Shown: positions 17,976 to 26,332 of the stretch, one piece after another
Layout: the number at the start of each line of letters is the position of its first letter
How positions within the stretch are numbered: the stretch's first letter is position 1
From: Trichomonas vaginalis G3
Lineage: Eukaryota > Parabasalia > Trichomonadida > Trichomonadidae
Assembly: GCF_026262505.1 (NCBI RefSeq)
Contig: NC_067207.1
Span: 16,026,082 to 16,090,081 of the forward strand
Length of the DNA: 64,000 nucleotides
Direction of reading: 5' to 3'
The notes under the pieces: model-generated
Seen by the model: only the letters and a program-made list of their open reading frames with translations
What the model was told of the DNA's origin: nothing
Database searches by the model: none
Position numbers and translations under genes: made by a program

Positions 17976-18698
17976 TTAGAACCACTCGAGGTTCTCCTTA
18001 CGGTTGTTGAGCTTGTCACCGTCAATGTGTCTGACCCTCGTCTTCTTGTCTGGATTTGGAACCCATTGAATTGCGACAAGCTTGCCCATGGAAATTGAAC
18101 CGCGATTCCGAAGGTTAAGGTTCAAGTGTCCCAAGTTGTTGAGGACTGGGGTAAGAACCTTGCCGGTCTCCCTGTTGCGGATTTTGTATGGGTAGGGTTG
18201 GGAAATTTCATAAGCGTCATCGGCAACAAGGGTTGCCCAAACTTCCTCTTCTTCGTGTTTCTCTTCTTCCTCTTCTTCGTGTTTCTCTTCTTCCTCTTCT
18301 TCGTGTTTCTCTTCTTCCTCTTCTTCCTCGACAATTCCTTCTTCAATTTGGTACTCACGAAGTACGGTGTTGCATGTTCTGTCCTTTCCGAGTACCTTCC
18401 AGATGGCGTCTATCTCTTCGAAGAAACGGTATATGAGTCTGGCAAGGTCTCGGTTTTCTCTCTCGTAATTGCGCAACGATTCTGAGAAATCGTTCAGGAC
18501 TTTCTCATTGGAAGCTTTTTGCTTGAGGACATCGGCTTTGAGATTGGTCATCTCTGTCATAAGACTACTTTGGAGAGTCTTAATGGTGTTTGTCAGATGA
18601 GCTTTCAATTGGGCAATTTGAATTTGAATTGGGCGCTTGTCTGGCAACCTTGAAAGGACATCTGCCATTGTGTTCGGCTTCGGTGCTTGTTCGGACAT
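17976..18698 (-). CDS. HNH-type nuclease-domain protein with acidic repeats
   Basis: 240 residues. Part 1 (about 20-100) is a coiled coil (IQIAQLKAHLTNTIKTLQSS). Part 2 (about 120-152) has three EEEEEEKHE units. Part 3 (about 160-240) resembles HNH endonucleases of the homing type: a beta segment YPYKIRNRETGKVLTPV, LVAIQWVPNPDKKTRVRH, and the hallmark HIDGDKLNNRKENLEW at the C-terminus. Such domains nick or bind DNA. Fusion with a coiled coil and acidic tract is unusual. Possibly element resolution or superinfection control; inference. Looks whole. Confidence 0.65.
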   Translation of the reverse strand: MSEQAPKPNTMADVLSRLPDKRPIQIQIAQLKAHLTNTIKTLQSSLMTEMTNLKADVLKQKASNEKVLNDFSESLRNYERENRDLARLIYRFFEEIDAIWKVLGKDRTCNTVLREYQIEEGIVEEEEEEEKHEEEEEEKHEEEEEEKHEEEEVWATLVADDAYEISQPYPYKIRNRETGKVLTPVLNNLGHLNLNLRNRGSISMGKLVAIQWVPNPDKKTRVRHIDGDKLNNRKENLEWF

Positions 18699-18730
18699 CG
18701 AAAAAATTAAGTGGTTTGAGAATGACGGTT

Positions 18731-19315
18731 TTACTTCAAAAAGCTGGTTATGACAGTTAAGTCATACAACAAGTTTAAAATAATATCTTGTTCTTCTTCT
18801 GAACGTTTGTTGTCTCTTCCGATAAAAGTTTGGAACATGAGAACCAAAAAACGTTTTTTGAGGAACCGAAAGAGTTCAGGCAAACGTTCATATTCCGGAT
18901 ATGTTGGGAGCAGTTCGAAACATCTGAGCTGACTTTCGGACAAAATTGGGACAATGTCAACAAATTCATCTTTGGTCGGACTGCTTGAAGGTAAGTCCCT
19001 TACATGTAAGTAGCTCTGGTAAAGTCTCCTCATTTCTGCTAACTTTTGGAGTATAGCTTCGTAGTTTAGAAGTTTTAATTTTAATTGTCTTATTCCACTC
19101 TTGACATCTAAACGGTAACTATCCATGAGGTCAAGAGTAGCTTTGGTAGCTTTAAGTGGAGCTATCTGTTCCTTGACCTCTGCAATTTTGGTTGCAATTG
19201 TGATTTGAGCTCCTTTAAGTTCGCCGTCTATGTCGTTCTCAACGTCTTCAACGATGGCTTGAAACTCTTCATCGGTCCATTGAGATTGGTGTGGGACGAA
19301 TTTAACTTGCTTCAT
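18731..19315 (-). CDS. Unknown helical 194-residue protein
   Basis: Starts MKQVKFVPHQSQWTDEEFQA; mostly helical with a coiled-coil-like middle (KIAEVKEQIAPLKATKATLD) and a C-terminal hydrophobic helix pair (FLVLMFQTFIGRDNKRSEEE). Same strand as the HNH gene, 32 bases upstream of it. No family recognised. Looks whole. Confidence 0.5.
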   Translation of the reverse strand: MKQVKFVPHQSQWTDEEFQAIVEDVENDIDGELKGAQITIATKIAEVKEQIAPLKATKATLDLMDSYRLDVKSGIRQLKLKLLNYEAILQKLAEMRRLYQSYLHVRDLPSSSPTKDEFVDIVPILSESQLRCFELLPTYPEYERLPELFRFLKKRFLVLMFQTFIGRDNKRSEEEQDIILNLLYDLTVITSFLK

Positions 19316-19357
19316 TCAAAAAATGAAAAAAAATGTTTTTACTCTAAACGTTAAGGT

Positions 19358-19723
19358 TTACAGTACTGGTTGGATGTCGCCTTCTGAGGTTATGAAGAAC
19401 GGCCGTCCTGAGAAGTGGAACAGTGCTCTGAGAATTTGTATAATTCGTGGAATTGGACTCTCTCTGTTTGGAAGTTGTATCCATGGGCGCTTTGCAAAGA
19501 ACTTGAGAAGAGCTTCTTTCTTCATCTCCTTTATGTCGTCTACAGGAGTGTTTTCTGGTATTTGAATTGGAATTCCGGTTTCAATTTCGATTTTCAGCGC
19601 ACCTCTTCCAGACAACCAGCAGCCGAGGGACTTGTTGGCTTTGTCCTTGCCCAAGTACTGCTTAACAACTTCATTTATCTCTATAAGGTAAATTGCCTCA
19701 TCTAATGGCTCGATGTTGTCCAT
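19358..19723 (-). CDS. Unknown 121-residue protein
   Basis: MDNIEPLDEAIYLIEINEVV then a basic centre (KDKANKSLGCWLSGRGALKI) and a Pro-rich segment, ending PFFITSEGDIQPVL. The first part (YLIEINEVVKQYLGKDKANK) recalls small virus DNA-binding proteins but not enough for a call. Its ATG abuts the 22-bp repeat array. Looks whole. Confidence 0.5.
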   Translation of the reverse strand: MDNIEPLDEAIYLIEINEVVKQYLGKDKANKSLGCWLSGRGALKIEIETGIPIQIPENTPVDDIKEMKKEALLKFFAKRPWIQLPNRESPIPRIIQILRALFHFSGRPFFITSEGDIQPVL

Positions 19724-20056
19724 TGTTCTGTTTCAGAACTAGTCTTGTACTTTTTCAGAACAATACTTGTACTGTTTCAGAACTAGTCTTGTACTGTTTC
19801 AGAACAATACTTGTACTTTTTCAGAACAATACTTGTCCTGTTTCAGAACAAATTTCCCGTAAAAGCTCTCAATTTGTGAGAAAAATTTTCTGTTTCAGAA
19901 CAATACTTGTACTTTTTCAGAACAATACTTGTACTGCTTCAGAACAATACTTGTACTTTTTCAGAACAATACTTGCACTGCTTCAGAACAATACTTGTAC
20001 TTTTTCAGAACAATACTTGTACTGTTTCAGAACTAGTCTTGTACTGTTTCAGAACA
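19724..20056. repeat. 22-bp TTCAGAAC tandem array between divergent genes
   Basis: Fourteen TTCAGAAC copies, mostly in 22-base units alternating TGTTTCAGAACAATACTTG and TTTTTCAGAACAATACTTG, with a spacer of about 30 bases in the middle (near 19857-19890). The left end GTTCTGTTTCAGAAC is a perfect hairpin. The array fills the whole gap between the ATGs at 19723 and 20057. It is a strong candidate for a multi-site regulator or replication-initiator binding region. Copy B has one more unit. Confidence 0.85.
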
Positions 20057-20620
20057 ATGTCCGACGTACCACCAACCCAGTCCTTTCCCAAACCAGAGGA
20101 ACCTAAAGCACCAGCCCCTGCACCTCAGTTCCAGCAAGTACCTCCGATTTACTACCAATTTCCACCTCAAGGTTACTACCCACCACAAGGCTTCCCGAAC
20201 TACCCTCCTCAGCCTATGCCTTACTTCCCCAACCCTTGGATGTTTATGCAAAACCCTGCCCCACAATTCCAATCTCAATCCAAGAGAGACCAAGAGTTCG
20301 AGGAAGGTCTGAACCGCTTACGCAAAGAGTATGCTACTACCCCAATGGAAGAAGACAGGCTCTCACTCTCTTCCCTCAAATCGACCGATTCGACTCGTAC
20401 CACAGATTCGGTTCGTGACCGTGAAGACTACCTCAAGCAGTCTGAGAGACTCTTCATCCTACAACCATTTACAGTTGGAGCTCTCAAGAACATGCGCAAT
20501 TACGAAGGTCAGACACCAGCTGGAGACCGCAAAACAGACATACTCACAAGAGCCGTCCAACTGGTCAAGACAAAGACTGAGATAGTCGACTTCATTCTTG
20601 CAGCTTGCCCATACAAGTAA
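20057..20620 (+). CDS. Proline-rich 187-residue protein
   Basis: The first 80 residues are Pro/Tyr/Gln-rich (PPIYYQFPPQGYYPPQGFPN), then a charged linker with Ser/Thr runs, then a folded-looking end (LFILQPFTVGALKNMRNYEG, LVKTKTEIVDFILAACPYK). ATG at 20057 follows the last array unit directly; longer frames through the repeats are artefacts. Function unknown. Looks whole. Confidence 0.55.
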   Translation: MSDVPPTQSFPKPEEPKAPAPAPQFQQVPPIYYQFPPQGYYPPQGFPNYPPQPMPYFPNPWMFMQNPAPQFQSQSKRDQEFEEGLNRLRKEYATTPMEEDRLSLSSLKSTDSTRTTDSVRDREDYLKQSERLFILQPFTVGALKNMRNYEGQTPAGDRKTDILTRAVQLVKTKTEIVDFILAACPYK

Positions 20621-20648
20621 AAAAATAAACAATTACGAGTTAAACTTT

Positions 20649-20849
20649 TTATTCTTTCTTTTCTGAGTTGTTTAGAGCTGGTTTCTCTTGTAGGAACCTT
20701 TCGTACTCTTCCATGGTCATGTAATTGCGAATTTGGTACGCAATTCCAGGTTCGTTGTTTTTGAACCTTACGTATGTAACGCTTCCATCCTCCTCAGGGA
20801 AGTAAGCTGCTAACATCTGACCAAGTTTTCTCGGTGACTCGGAGCTCAT
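20649..20849 (-). CDS. Unknown 66-residue protein
   Basis: MSSESPRKLGQMLAAYFPEE, then a beta segment (GSVTYVRFKNNEPGIAYQIR) and an acidic helix. The ATG at 20849 is chosen over an upstream GTG because AAAAAGTGACATTTTTA ends right before it. Looks whole; no family recognised. Confidence 0.5.
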   Translation of the reverse strand: MSSESPRKLGQMLAAYFPEEDGSVTYVRFKNNEPGIAYQIRNYMTMEEYERFLQEKPALNNSEKKE

Positions 20850-20861
20850 TAAAAATGTCAC

Positions 20862-20876
20862 TTTTTAAACGTTAAG
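20862..20876 (-). promoter_or_regulatory. AAAAAGTGACA box
   Basis: TTTAAAAAGTGACATTTTTA read on the minus strand leads into the ATG at 20849. It is one of the recurring boxes of the 17.6-22.1 kb block. Confidence 0.45.
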
Positions 20877-20890
20877 TTTTTAGTCTTAAT

Positions 20891-21085
20891 TTACCCTTTG
20901 TTTACCCTTTGTTTGTCAAGGTAGTATTGGAGTGCAATTTCTCCAAATTCTCTGTGTCGGAGTTCTTCAGCATTTTCCAAGGTGTACCTGGAGAACTCAA
21001 AGAAGTTGTCAAGAAGATACTGCCATGCTGCTCTTCTGAGTTCGTCGGTATTTTGGAAGTGTTGCACCTTCGAGTCTTCGGACAT
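20891..21085 (-). CDS. Unknown helical 64-residue protein
   Basis: MSEDSKVQHFQNTDELRRAA followed by an amphipathic helical body (LENAEELRHREFGEIALQYY). The leader holds AAAAAGTGTCATTTTTTTC immediately before the ATG. A 12-base direct repeat (ACCCTTTGTTT twice) lies at its 3' end. Looks whole. Confidence 0.5.
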   Translation of the reverse strand: MSEDSKVQHFQNTDELRRAAWQYLLDNFFEFSRYTLENAEELRHREFGEIALQYYLDKQRVNKG

Positions 21086-21271
21086 GAAAAAAATGACACT
21101 TTTTCATTTTTTTGTATTTGACGAGAATGTCGGGTAGATGGTTAGATCTCACCTGTTTTTTCACCTCTTTTTTCACCTCTTGAATTTGTCAAGACTTCTT
21201 CGTAAATGTTTTGTCAAGACTTCTTCGTAAATGTTTTGTCAAGACTTCTTCGTAATGAGTGTAAAGGACCC

Positions 21272-21769
21272 AAAAATAATGTTTAGGTGAAGAGGTGAGA
21301 TCTCACCTGTTTTTTCACCTCTTTTTTCACCTCTTGAATTTTCATGAATTTCCTTAAGATAGAAAAAATAAAGTTAGTTTTTTTGTATTTTTTTGTATGT
21401 AAGATATGATTTCAGGGATTTTTTTGACGAAGTGTCAATGTTCACTTCGTCAAAAAATAACAGTTATCTAATGAAAAAGTGTCATTTTATTTTTTTATTT
21501 TGTATGTAAGATATGATTTCAGGGATTTTTTTGACGAAGTGTCAATGTTCACTTCGTCAAAAAATAACAGTTATCTAATGAAAAAGTGTCATTTTATTTT
21601 TTTATTTTGTATGTAAGATATGATTTCAGGGATTTTTTTGACGAAGTGTCAATGTTCACTTCGTCAAAAAATAACGCTTACCATGTAAAACGGTTGTGAA
21701 AAAAAAAGAGGTGAAAAATTAGGTGAAAAAACAGGTGAGATCTCACCTCTTCACCTAAACATTATTTTT
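21272..21769. repeat. Inverted repeat arms of about 64 bp flanking the hairpin repeats
   Basis: Left arm 21272-21335 begins AAAAATAATGTTTAGGTGAA; the right arm 21706-21769 is its near-exact reverse complement, ending CACCTAAACATTATTTTT. Each arm contains the 14-base palindrome GGTGAGATCTCACC and CACCTC/GAGGTG repeats. They enclose about 370 bases. Confidence 0.85.
21395..21676. repeat. 107-bp direct repeats (about 2.6) with GACGAAGTG hairpins
   Basis: Units start at 21395, 21502 and 21609. Each has GTATGTAAGATATGATTTCA, then GACGAAGTGTCAATGTTCACTTCGTC, a 9-base-pair hairpin in a T-run/A-run context (quoted here as GACGAAGTG with CACTTCGTC around TCAATGTT). The first two units also carry AAAAAGTGTCATTTT. 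Confidence 0.85.
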
Positions 21770-21777
21770 GCTGAAAA

Positions 21778-21918
21778 ATGACCAAATTTCATGAATTTCC
21801 TCATATGCTTGCTTCCCTCGGAAAACCTAGAGAAGAGATTCCGTACGAAAACAGTGAAGAACAGCGAGACCGTTTTTTTTCTGGGTCGCCTAAAACTCAT
21901 GAAAATCGTGAAAAATAA
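21778..21918 (+). CDS. Possible 46-residue protein
   Basis: MTKFHEFPHMLASLGKPREE then a charged tail ending PKTHENREK. The leader ATTATTTTTGCTGAAAA resembles the T-rich box. It lies in the control region; coding status is uncertain. Confidence 0.35.
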   Translation: MTKFHEFPHMLASLGKPREEIPYENSEEQRDRFFSGSPKTHENREK

Positions 21919-21990
21919 CAGAGTATTTTGACAACTTCAAACAAGTAGGGTAGATGACACTTTTTCTATTAAACCGTTTTGGCATTTCTC

Positions 21991-22170
21991 ATGAGTGAGT
22001 ATAGTTCTGCCGAACCATTGGAAGAGAAGAAGTACCCTTGCTGGCAAAAGACAAAAATAGTTGCCTTGGTTGTCATTGCAATTGTACTCGTAATTGAATT
22101 CATTGTACTTCTCTTCACGTACCTAAAACTCAAGGACGGCATATGCTTTAAGAAGCTACCATCTTACTAA
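21991..22170 (+). CDS. Small single-pass membrane protein (59 residues)
   Basis: MSEYSSAEPLEEKKYPCWQK, then a strong membrane helix (IVALVVIAIVLVIEFIVLLF) and a short basic-Cys tail (GICFKKLPSY). The ATG at 21991 is chosen; a box GATGACACTTTTTC lies about 35 bases upstream. Function unknown. Looks whole. Confidence 0.6.
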   Translation: MSEYSSAEPLEEKKYPCWQKTKIVALVVIAIVLVIEFIVLLFTYLKLKDGICFKKLPSY

Positions 22171-22189
22171 GACTAAACACTTAGATTTT

Positions 22190-23065
22190 TCAAGCTTGAC
22201 TTTTTACAATTTGAACTTTGTTCGCATAGATATGAATTCTGAAAGAAGTATGAGGGTCTTGTATGACTTTGTACTTCTCCCATAGTTCATATCTGTCAAA
22301 CTTACCTGCCATGGACTCTTTCATAAGTTCCATGAAATCGTCTTCGGACAATCCGGGGAAAAGTACAATGTCAGTAAGTATTCTCTTTACATCCTTACTT
22401 AAACTCTTTGCTGTCTGTACACAAATGACAACTGAGATGTTAAAGTGTCTGAGCTTCTTAAGAATTCGACACATATCTTGTTCTCTATTCTTAAGCAAAG
22501 GATGAGAAGCAAAGTCATCTAAGATAAGAAGACATCTATGAGGGTAAGTCTTCCAATCGTACGATTGCAATTTCTTCGAAATGTATTCTATCTCTTTCTG
22601 TTTGTTTCTGAAGTGTTTCTTCTCTAATATTCTCTGCATTTCCTCATTAGGGTCTTTAAACTTAGAATTTATATACTCATTTATAGCATTATACTTCAAA
22701 ACTCTTCTTTGGTACTTCTTTATCCAATCTAACAACTCAGAGTCTTTTATACATACTAACTTAGACTTCTTTATAATATCTTTGAACGAATTGACGGTTT
22801 GGTCAAATTGACCAGAAGTACTACAAATGACAACTAACTCATAGAATGGGTTCTTCTCATCTAGTTCTTGTTGTTGTGCAGCCATTTTAAGATAAGTGAA
22901 AGTCTTACCCGACCCAGGTGGTGCAATTAGACCTGTTATACCATTCTGAGCAAATAAGAACTTGTCATGTATAGGTTTTATCTGAGCATTTTCTAACTTC
23001 CTCTTGTTCTTGTTTAAAACATTCTCAAATTTCTTGTCAATGTCAGCAAACTTTTTTTCTAACAT
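22190..23065 (-). CDS. ATP: A32-type (FtsK/HerA) genome-packaging ATPase
   Basis: About 291 residues. Walker A in GLIAPPGSGKTFTYLKMA and Walker B in RCLLILDDFASHP; then SVVICVQTAKSL, the usual sensor stretch, and RILTDIVLFPGLSEDD. This ATPase pumps DNA into the capsid in Polintons, poxviruses and relatives. The ATG at 23065 (MLEKKFADIDKKFENVL) is chosen because longer frames run into the divergent gene at 23102; the 36-base gap holds T-rich boxes on both strands. Looks whole. Confidence 0.88.
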   Translation of the reverse strand: MLEKKFADIDKKFENVLNKNKRKLENAQIKPIHDKFLFAQNGITGLIAPPGSGKTFTYLKMAAQQQELDEKNPFYELVVICSTSGQFDQTVNSFKDIIKKSKLVCIKDSELLDWIKKYQRRVLKYNAINEYINSKFKDPNEEMQRILEKKHFRNKQKEIEYISKKLQSYDWKTYPHRCLLILDDFASHPLLKNREQDMCRILKKLRHFNISVVICVQTAKSLSKDVKRILTDIVLFPGLSEDDFMELMKESMAGKFDRYELWEKYKVIQDPHTSFRIHIYANKVQIVKSQA

Positions 23066-23101
23066 ATTTTTAGAAAAATTAAAATTTTTATCTTTTAGAA
23101 A

Positions 23102-23550
23102 ATGTCTAGCGATTTCGCTATCTATATTCGAGACAAGCTTTTCGACAGCAAAACATCTGTCGACCATAAAATCTTACATAGTGTAAACAAGAAAGGTGAA
23201 TTTGTTCTAAAGTTCTGTTTCTGGGAATATGACAAGAACCATAAAACATTAGCAGAGAGTCTTAAAATTTGTCAATGACAGACTTGTTGACAGAGATGAC
23301 GCCTCTTGGAGAGATGAAGTCCAACAAAACTTCTTAGAATGCAAAGAAGACACATGCGCTGTTCTTGAAGATGAAATAGAAAACAGAATAGATGAGCTAT
23401 TAAAGGACAAAGAACTTTTACATAAATATAGTTGCGCCAAATTTGACATAACTCCACCAGAAAAGAAGAAGAGAGAAAAGAAAGAAAAGAAAGTAGAAGA
23501 AGAGAAGAAAGAACCTGAACCAGTTCCAGAGAAAAAGAAATTTGACATGT
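23102..23550 (+). pseudogene. Unknown gene with Lys/Glu-rich tail, looks broken in copy A
   Basis: Encodes MSSDFAIYIRDKLFDSKTSV, a DELLKDKELLHKYSC helix and a KKREKKEKKVEEEKKEPEP tail. Leader AATTTTTATCTTTTAGAAA fits the T-rich box. About one break in this copy; the copy at 51756 looks whole (150 residues). Divergent from the packaging ATPase, so a packaging or assembly partner is possible. Confidence 0.5.
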
Positions 23551-23568
23551 AAAAATAAAATTTTATTT

Positions 23569-23988
23569 TTAGAACATTTCTGGGTCAATGTCAATGTTCT
23601 CTTCCTCTTTAGGAGCAAACACTGGCTTAGACTCTAAAATCTTTTTACCCAATTTACCTTGAACTTCAACTATCTTAGACTCATAATATTCATAGTCGTC
23701 TGCTTTCTTTGGTTCATAAGGTATAACAAGTTTGTATGCTTTGCCTTCTTTAAGGTTTGAGAACCTTCTGTCAAAACTTTCTTTGACTGCTAACAAACCT
23801 TCTATGTCTAAGTCTTCAAATTTCGCACCATTTTTAGTCACAATAGCAAACTTAACTGGTTCGATGTTCCAAACTTTGCTGAATGAAGACTTTTCAAAAT
23901 GGTAGAAGTAAACATTCAAATATGTGAATGGGTCTAGTTCTTCTTTAAGTCCTGACATGTACTTGTTTACTGAGATGAATTTTGCCAT
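23569..23988 (-). CDS. Unknown 139-residue protein
   Basis: MAKFISVNKYMSGLKEELDP, a beta-rich body (VWNIEPVKFAIVTKNGAKFE, AYKLVIPYEPKKADDYEYYE) and an acidic tail (EEENIDIDPEMF). The compact beta fold with acidic tail recalls single-stranded-DNA-binding proteins, and it lies next to the helicase; this is inference only. Leader TTTTTTATCCGATAGAAAAAG. Looks whole. Confidence 0.5.
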   Translation of the reverse strand: MAKFISVNKYMSGLKEELDPFTYLNVYFYHFEKSSFSKVWNIEPVKFAIVTKNGAKFEDLDIEGLLAVKESFDRRFSNLKEGKAYKLVIPYEPKKADDYEYYESKIVEVQGKLGKKILESKPVFAPKEEENIDIDPEMF

Positions 23989-24024
23989 CTTTTTCTATCG
24001 GATAAAAAATATTTTTTTTTAAAT

Positions 24025-25259
24025 TTACTCAGAAAAAATTTTCTTTGTATATACACCATTCTGTACGTCTAAAAGACTTTTGACATTTGCCAAGAATGTT
24101 CGTTTAGACGCTGTCATATAACCATATTCTTGACAATATTGTTTATACGAATCGTACAATGACCTTTCATCTAATGACACAAAGTCAGTTTCATCTATGA
24201 ACAGTTCATATACACTCTTGTTTGCTTCTAACAATGTTTGTCTCTCTTCGGTATGTGGAATTTGTTTGGATTGAACTTAGAAATATCTAATGTCATAAAA
24301 TATGAGAACAAGTGGTTGTAAAAGTCAGATGTCAAAGTTTCTGCTAAGTCGTCAAAATATTCTGTATCTTGCATATGAGAATCTGACGTTCTGACAACTA
24401 CATATCTTCTGTCAGAACTTTCTAACTTCATCGGAACAGCATTGTTTGAAATCATAATGAAGTTTGCAACATTTACACAAACTCTTTGGTCTTTATATTT
24501 TCTTTCAACAACTCCAACTTTATCTGTTATAAGACTCTTCAAAGCATCTGAGTTTAAAACTTTTGTTGTATCTATACTTTGAAGTTCGTTACAAACTATA
24601 AGTTTCATATTCTCTATTGAGGAGTTAAACTTGCCACAGATGTTTTCTAAGTTTGTCATATTCGGATTCGAATAACCTTCTAACAGTTTGCACAAAATAT
24701 CTGTAAAGAATGTGTTCTTACCAGTTCCTTGTTTTCCAATTATAATGAGAGCAGTTTCATTTTTAGCACTTGGATGTTGTAAGATGTTTGCAAACCAACA
24801 TAAGATATACTCATAGACTCTTTCGTTTCCATTGCATATAATTTCTTTGACATGGTCTAACCAAGCTTCTATAATATTTTCTTTCCATTCTACTTGTTCA
24901 TATTTATATCCAGTGAAGATAGAATAGAAGTTTGGAGAAGGTGTATAGAACTTTATACCTCGAACTGAAAAATCTTCTAACTTTGACAATAAGATATCCC
25001 AAGCATCTAACATCTTCATGCCAACTTGTACGACTTTTATTTTCTTAAGTTTCTGTCTACATTCTTGTTCTGAAACTATTGTTGCTCTTGGTTTGTTAAA
25101 GACTACATCCCATTCTTTCATAACATAACATTCTGGGGCAGAGTCGACATAAATGACTAAACGTTTCAAATTCTCGACTGCTTTGTTATAGTCTCTAAAT
25201 GGACACATATTTCTGAATGCTTGGAAGTCATAAAAATCTGAAACATCTATTCTGTACAT
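24025..25259 (-). pseudogene. Superfamily 3 helicase (D5-like), looks broken in copy A
   Basis: Walker A in ALIIIGKQGTGKNTFFTDIL, Walker B in MKLIVCNELQSID, and motif C/sensor in VANFIMISNNAVPMKLESSD with DRRYVVVRTSD following. This is the order of D5-type helicases that unwind DNA ahead of viral polymerases. About two breaks in this copy; the copy at 52680 looks whole (411 residues). An N-terminal primase domain is not evident. Confidence 0.8.
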
Positions 25260-25288
25260 TTTTATAAAAATAAAAAAAAATATTTTTT

Positions 25289-26085
25289 TTATTCTTGACT
25301 TTGTTGTTGCATTTGTTGCATTTGTTGTTCTTGAGCTATTTGTTGTTGAAGTTGTTCTTGTAATACAATACTTTCACCAGTTGCATCTTCCAATTCGAAA
25401 CTTTCTGCCGTCATTGACAAATACATAGGACATAAAAGTTTTACAGGAACAAAGTTTGCGTCAACTAATGTCAACGTTATACTTGCCAAAGTGTTTGAGT
25501 TCACTAAGGTTGAAAATTCTGCATTCGAATGAACAATAGGCAAACCAGCAGAGAAAGTATTGTTTATACGCATAAGTATCTTTTGGTCATAATAGTTTCT
25601 GTCGACGTTCGAATAACACTTTGAACCTAAGTTTGAAACAATATATAAGATTGGTGTGCTTAATGTCAATGGAATAGACATTCCTTGTATGACACCTTTT
25701 CCTGTTATAGGAAACTGTTGGTAGTAAAAACCAGAAATAAGTTTTGTATTATAGCTCATATTGTTTATAGTAAACTCAGTCGGACATCCAAACATAATGA
25801 AACCTGCTCTAGTTGCAGCACATGTTACACCCGTACTTAAAGTATTAAATAAGTCAACAAAACCTGTTGGTGGTATATCTGAGTAAGTATCTTCAAAGGA
25901 GTATTTTTTACCATTCACAACAATAAAGTCTTCTGGTGTCAAAAGAGCAAAACAGGCTTTAGTCGTCATTGTGTTTAAGGTTAGTTTACAATATCGTCCT
26001 TGAGGACTTTGTAAGTTTGTTGTTATAGAATTATATGACTCGGGTTTTTAGTCGTAATAGTATAAACCATTATATCTTCTGCCAT
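25289..26085 (-). pseudogene. Minor capsid (penton-like, single jelly roll) candidate, looks broken in copy A
   Basis: The protein ends with ASITLTLVDANFVPVKLLCP and MYLSMTAESFE, then a Gln-rich tail (QLQQQIAQEQQMQQMQQQ). The LVD-PVKL-strand pattern is typical of Polinton minor capsid proteins, which form capsid vertices. About one break in this copy; the copy at 53945 looks whole (265 residues). Neighbouring capsid-side genes support the call. Confidence 0.55.
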
Positions 26086-26095
26086 TTATATATAT

Positions 26096-26326
26096 TTAAA
26101 AGTTTTTCTGAAAGTGGAGAAGAACTTCATCTAAACTTTCACATGGCGTTTCTTGAAGTTCTCTGTCTAAGAAGTTCAAATATTTTGTAAAGACATAGAA
26201 CTTTCCTTTGTCTACACGAACAAACAAAACAGGGTCTTTCATATCGTTCAAAAGTGTGTAAAGTCCTTTACATGAAATAAAGTCTATATTATTTTTCTTC
26301 AAACATCTTTCAAGAAGTTTTGACAT
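26096..26326 (-). CDS. Unknown 76-residue protein
   Basis: MSKLLERCLKKNNIDFISCK, then VLFVRVDKGKFYVFTKYLNF and an acidic end. Looks whole. It is 10 bases from the minor capsid gene and 6 from the 192-residue gene, all on one strand. No family recognised. Confidence 0.5.
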   Translation of the reverse strand: MSKLLERCLKKNNIDFISCKGLYTLLNDMKDPVLFVRVDKGKFYVFTKYLNFLDRELQETPCESLDEVLLHFQKNF

Positions 26327-26332
26327 TTTTAC

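Larger units (their letters stand above)
21086..21990. promoter_or_regulatory. Repeat-rich control region, candidate replication or regulatory centre
   Basis: About 900 bases, mostly non-coding. Contents in order: an AAAAAGTGTCA box; TCACCTGTTTTTTCACCTC block; three GTCAAGACTTCTTCGTAA repeats of 25-base period (21188-21255); an inverted-repeat arm (21272-21335) containing GGTGAGATCTCACC; 107-bp hairpin repeats (21395-21676); the opposite arm (21706-21769); a small frame at 21778; another box GATGACACTTTTTC near 21954. Such symmetry around hairpin repeats is typical of origins or partition sites, but function is inference. Confidence 0.65.

Noticed and set aside
18126-18485. Phe/Leu-rich plus-strand frame resembling a multi-pass membrane protein
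   Set aside because: It is the antisense of the EEEEEEKHE repeats of the HNH-domain gene.
19693-20056. Leu/Phe/Cys-rich frame through the 22-bp array, joined to the proline-rich gene
   Set aside because: It is a translation of TTCAGAACAATACTTGTAC units; the real start is the ATG at 20057.
19724-20056. CRISPR-like look of regularly spaced repeats
   Set aside because: Units are continuous 22-bp repeats with no unique spacers, in a eukaryotic context and without cas genes.
22263-23004. Plus-strand frames opposite the packaging ATPase
   Set aside because: Shadows of the ATPase gene with hydrophobic antisense composition.
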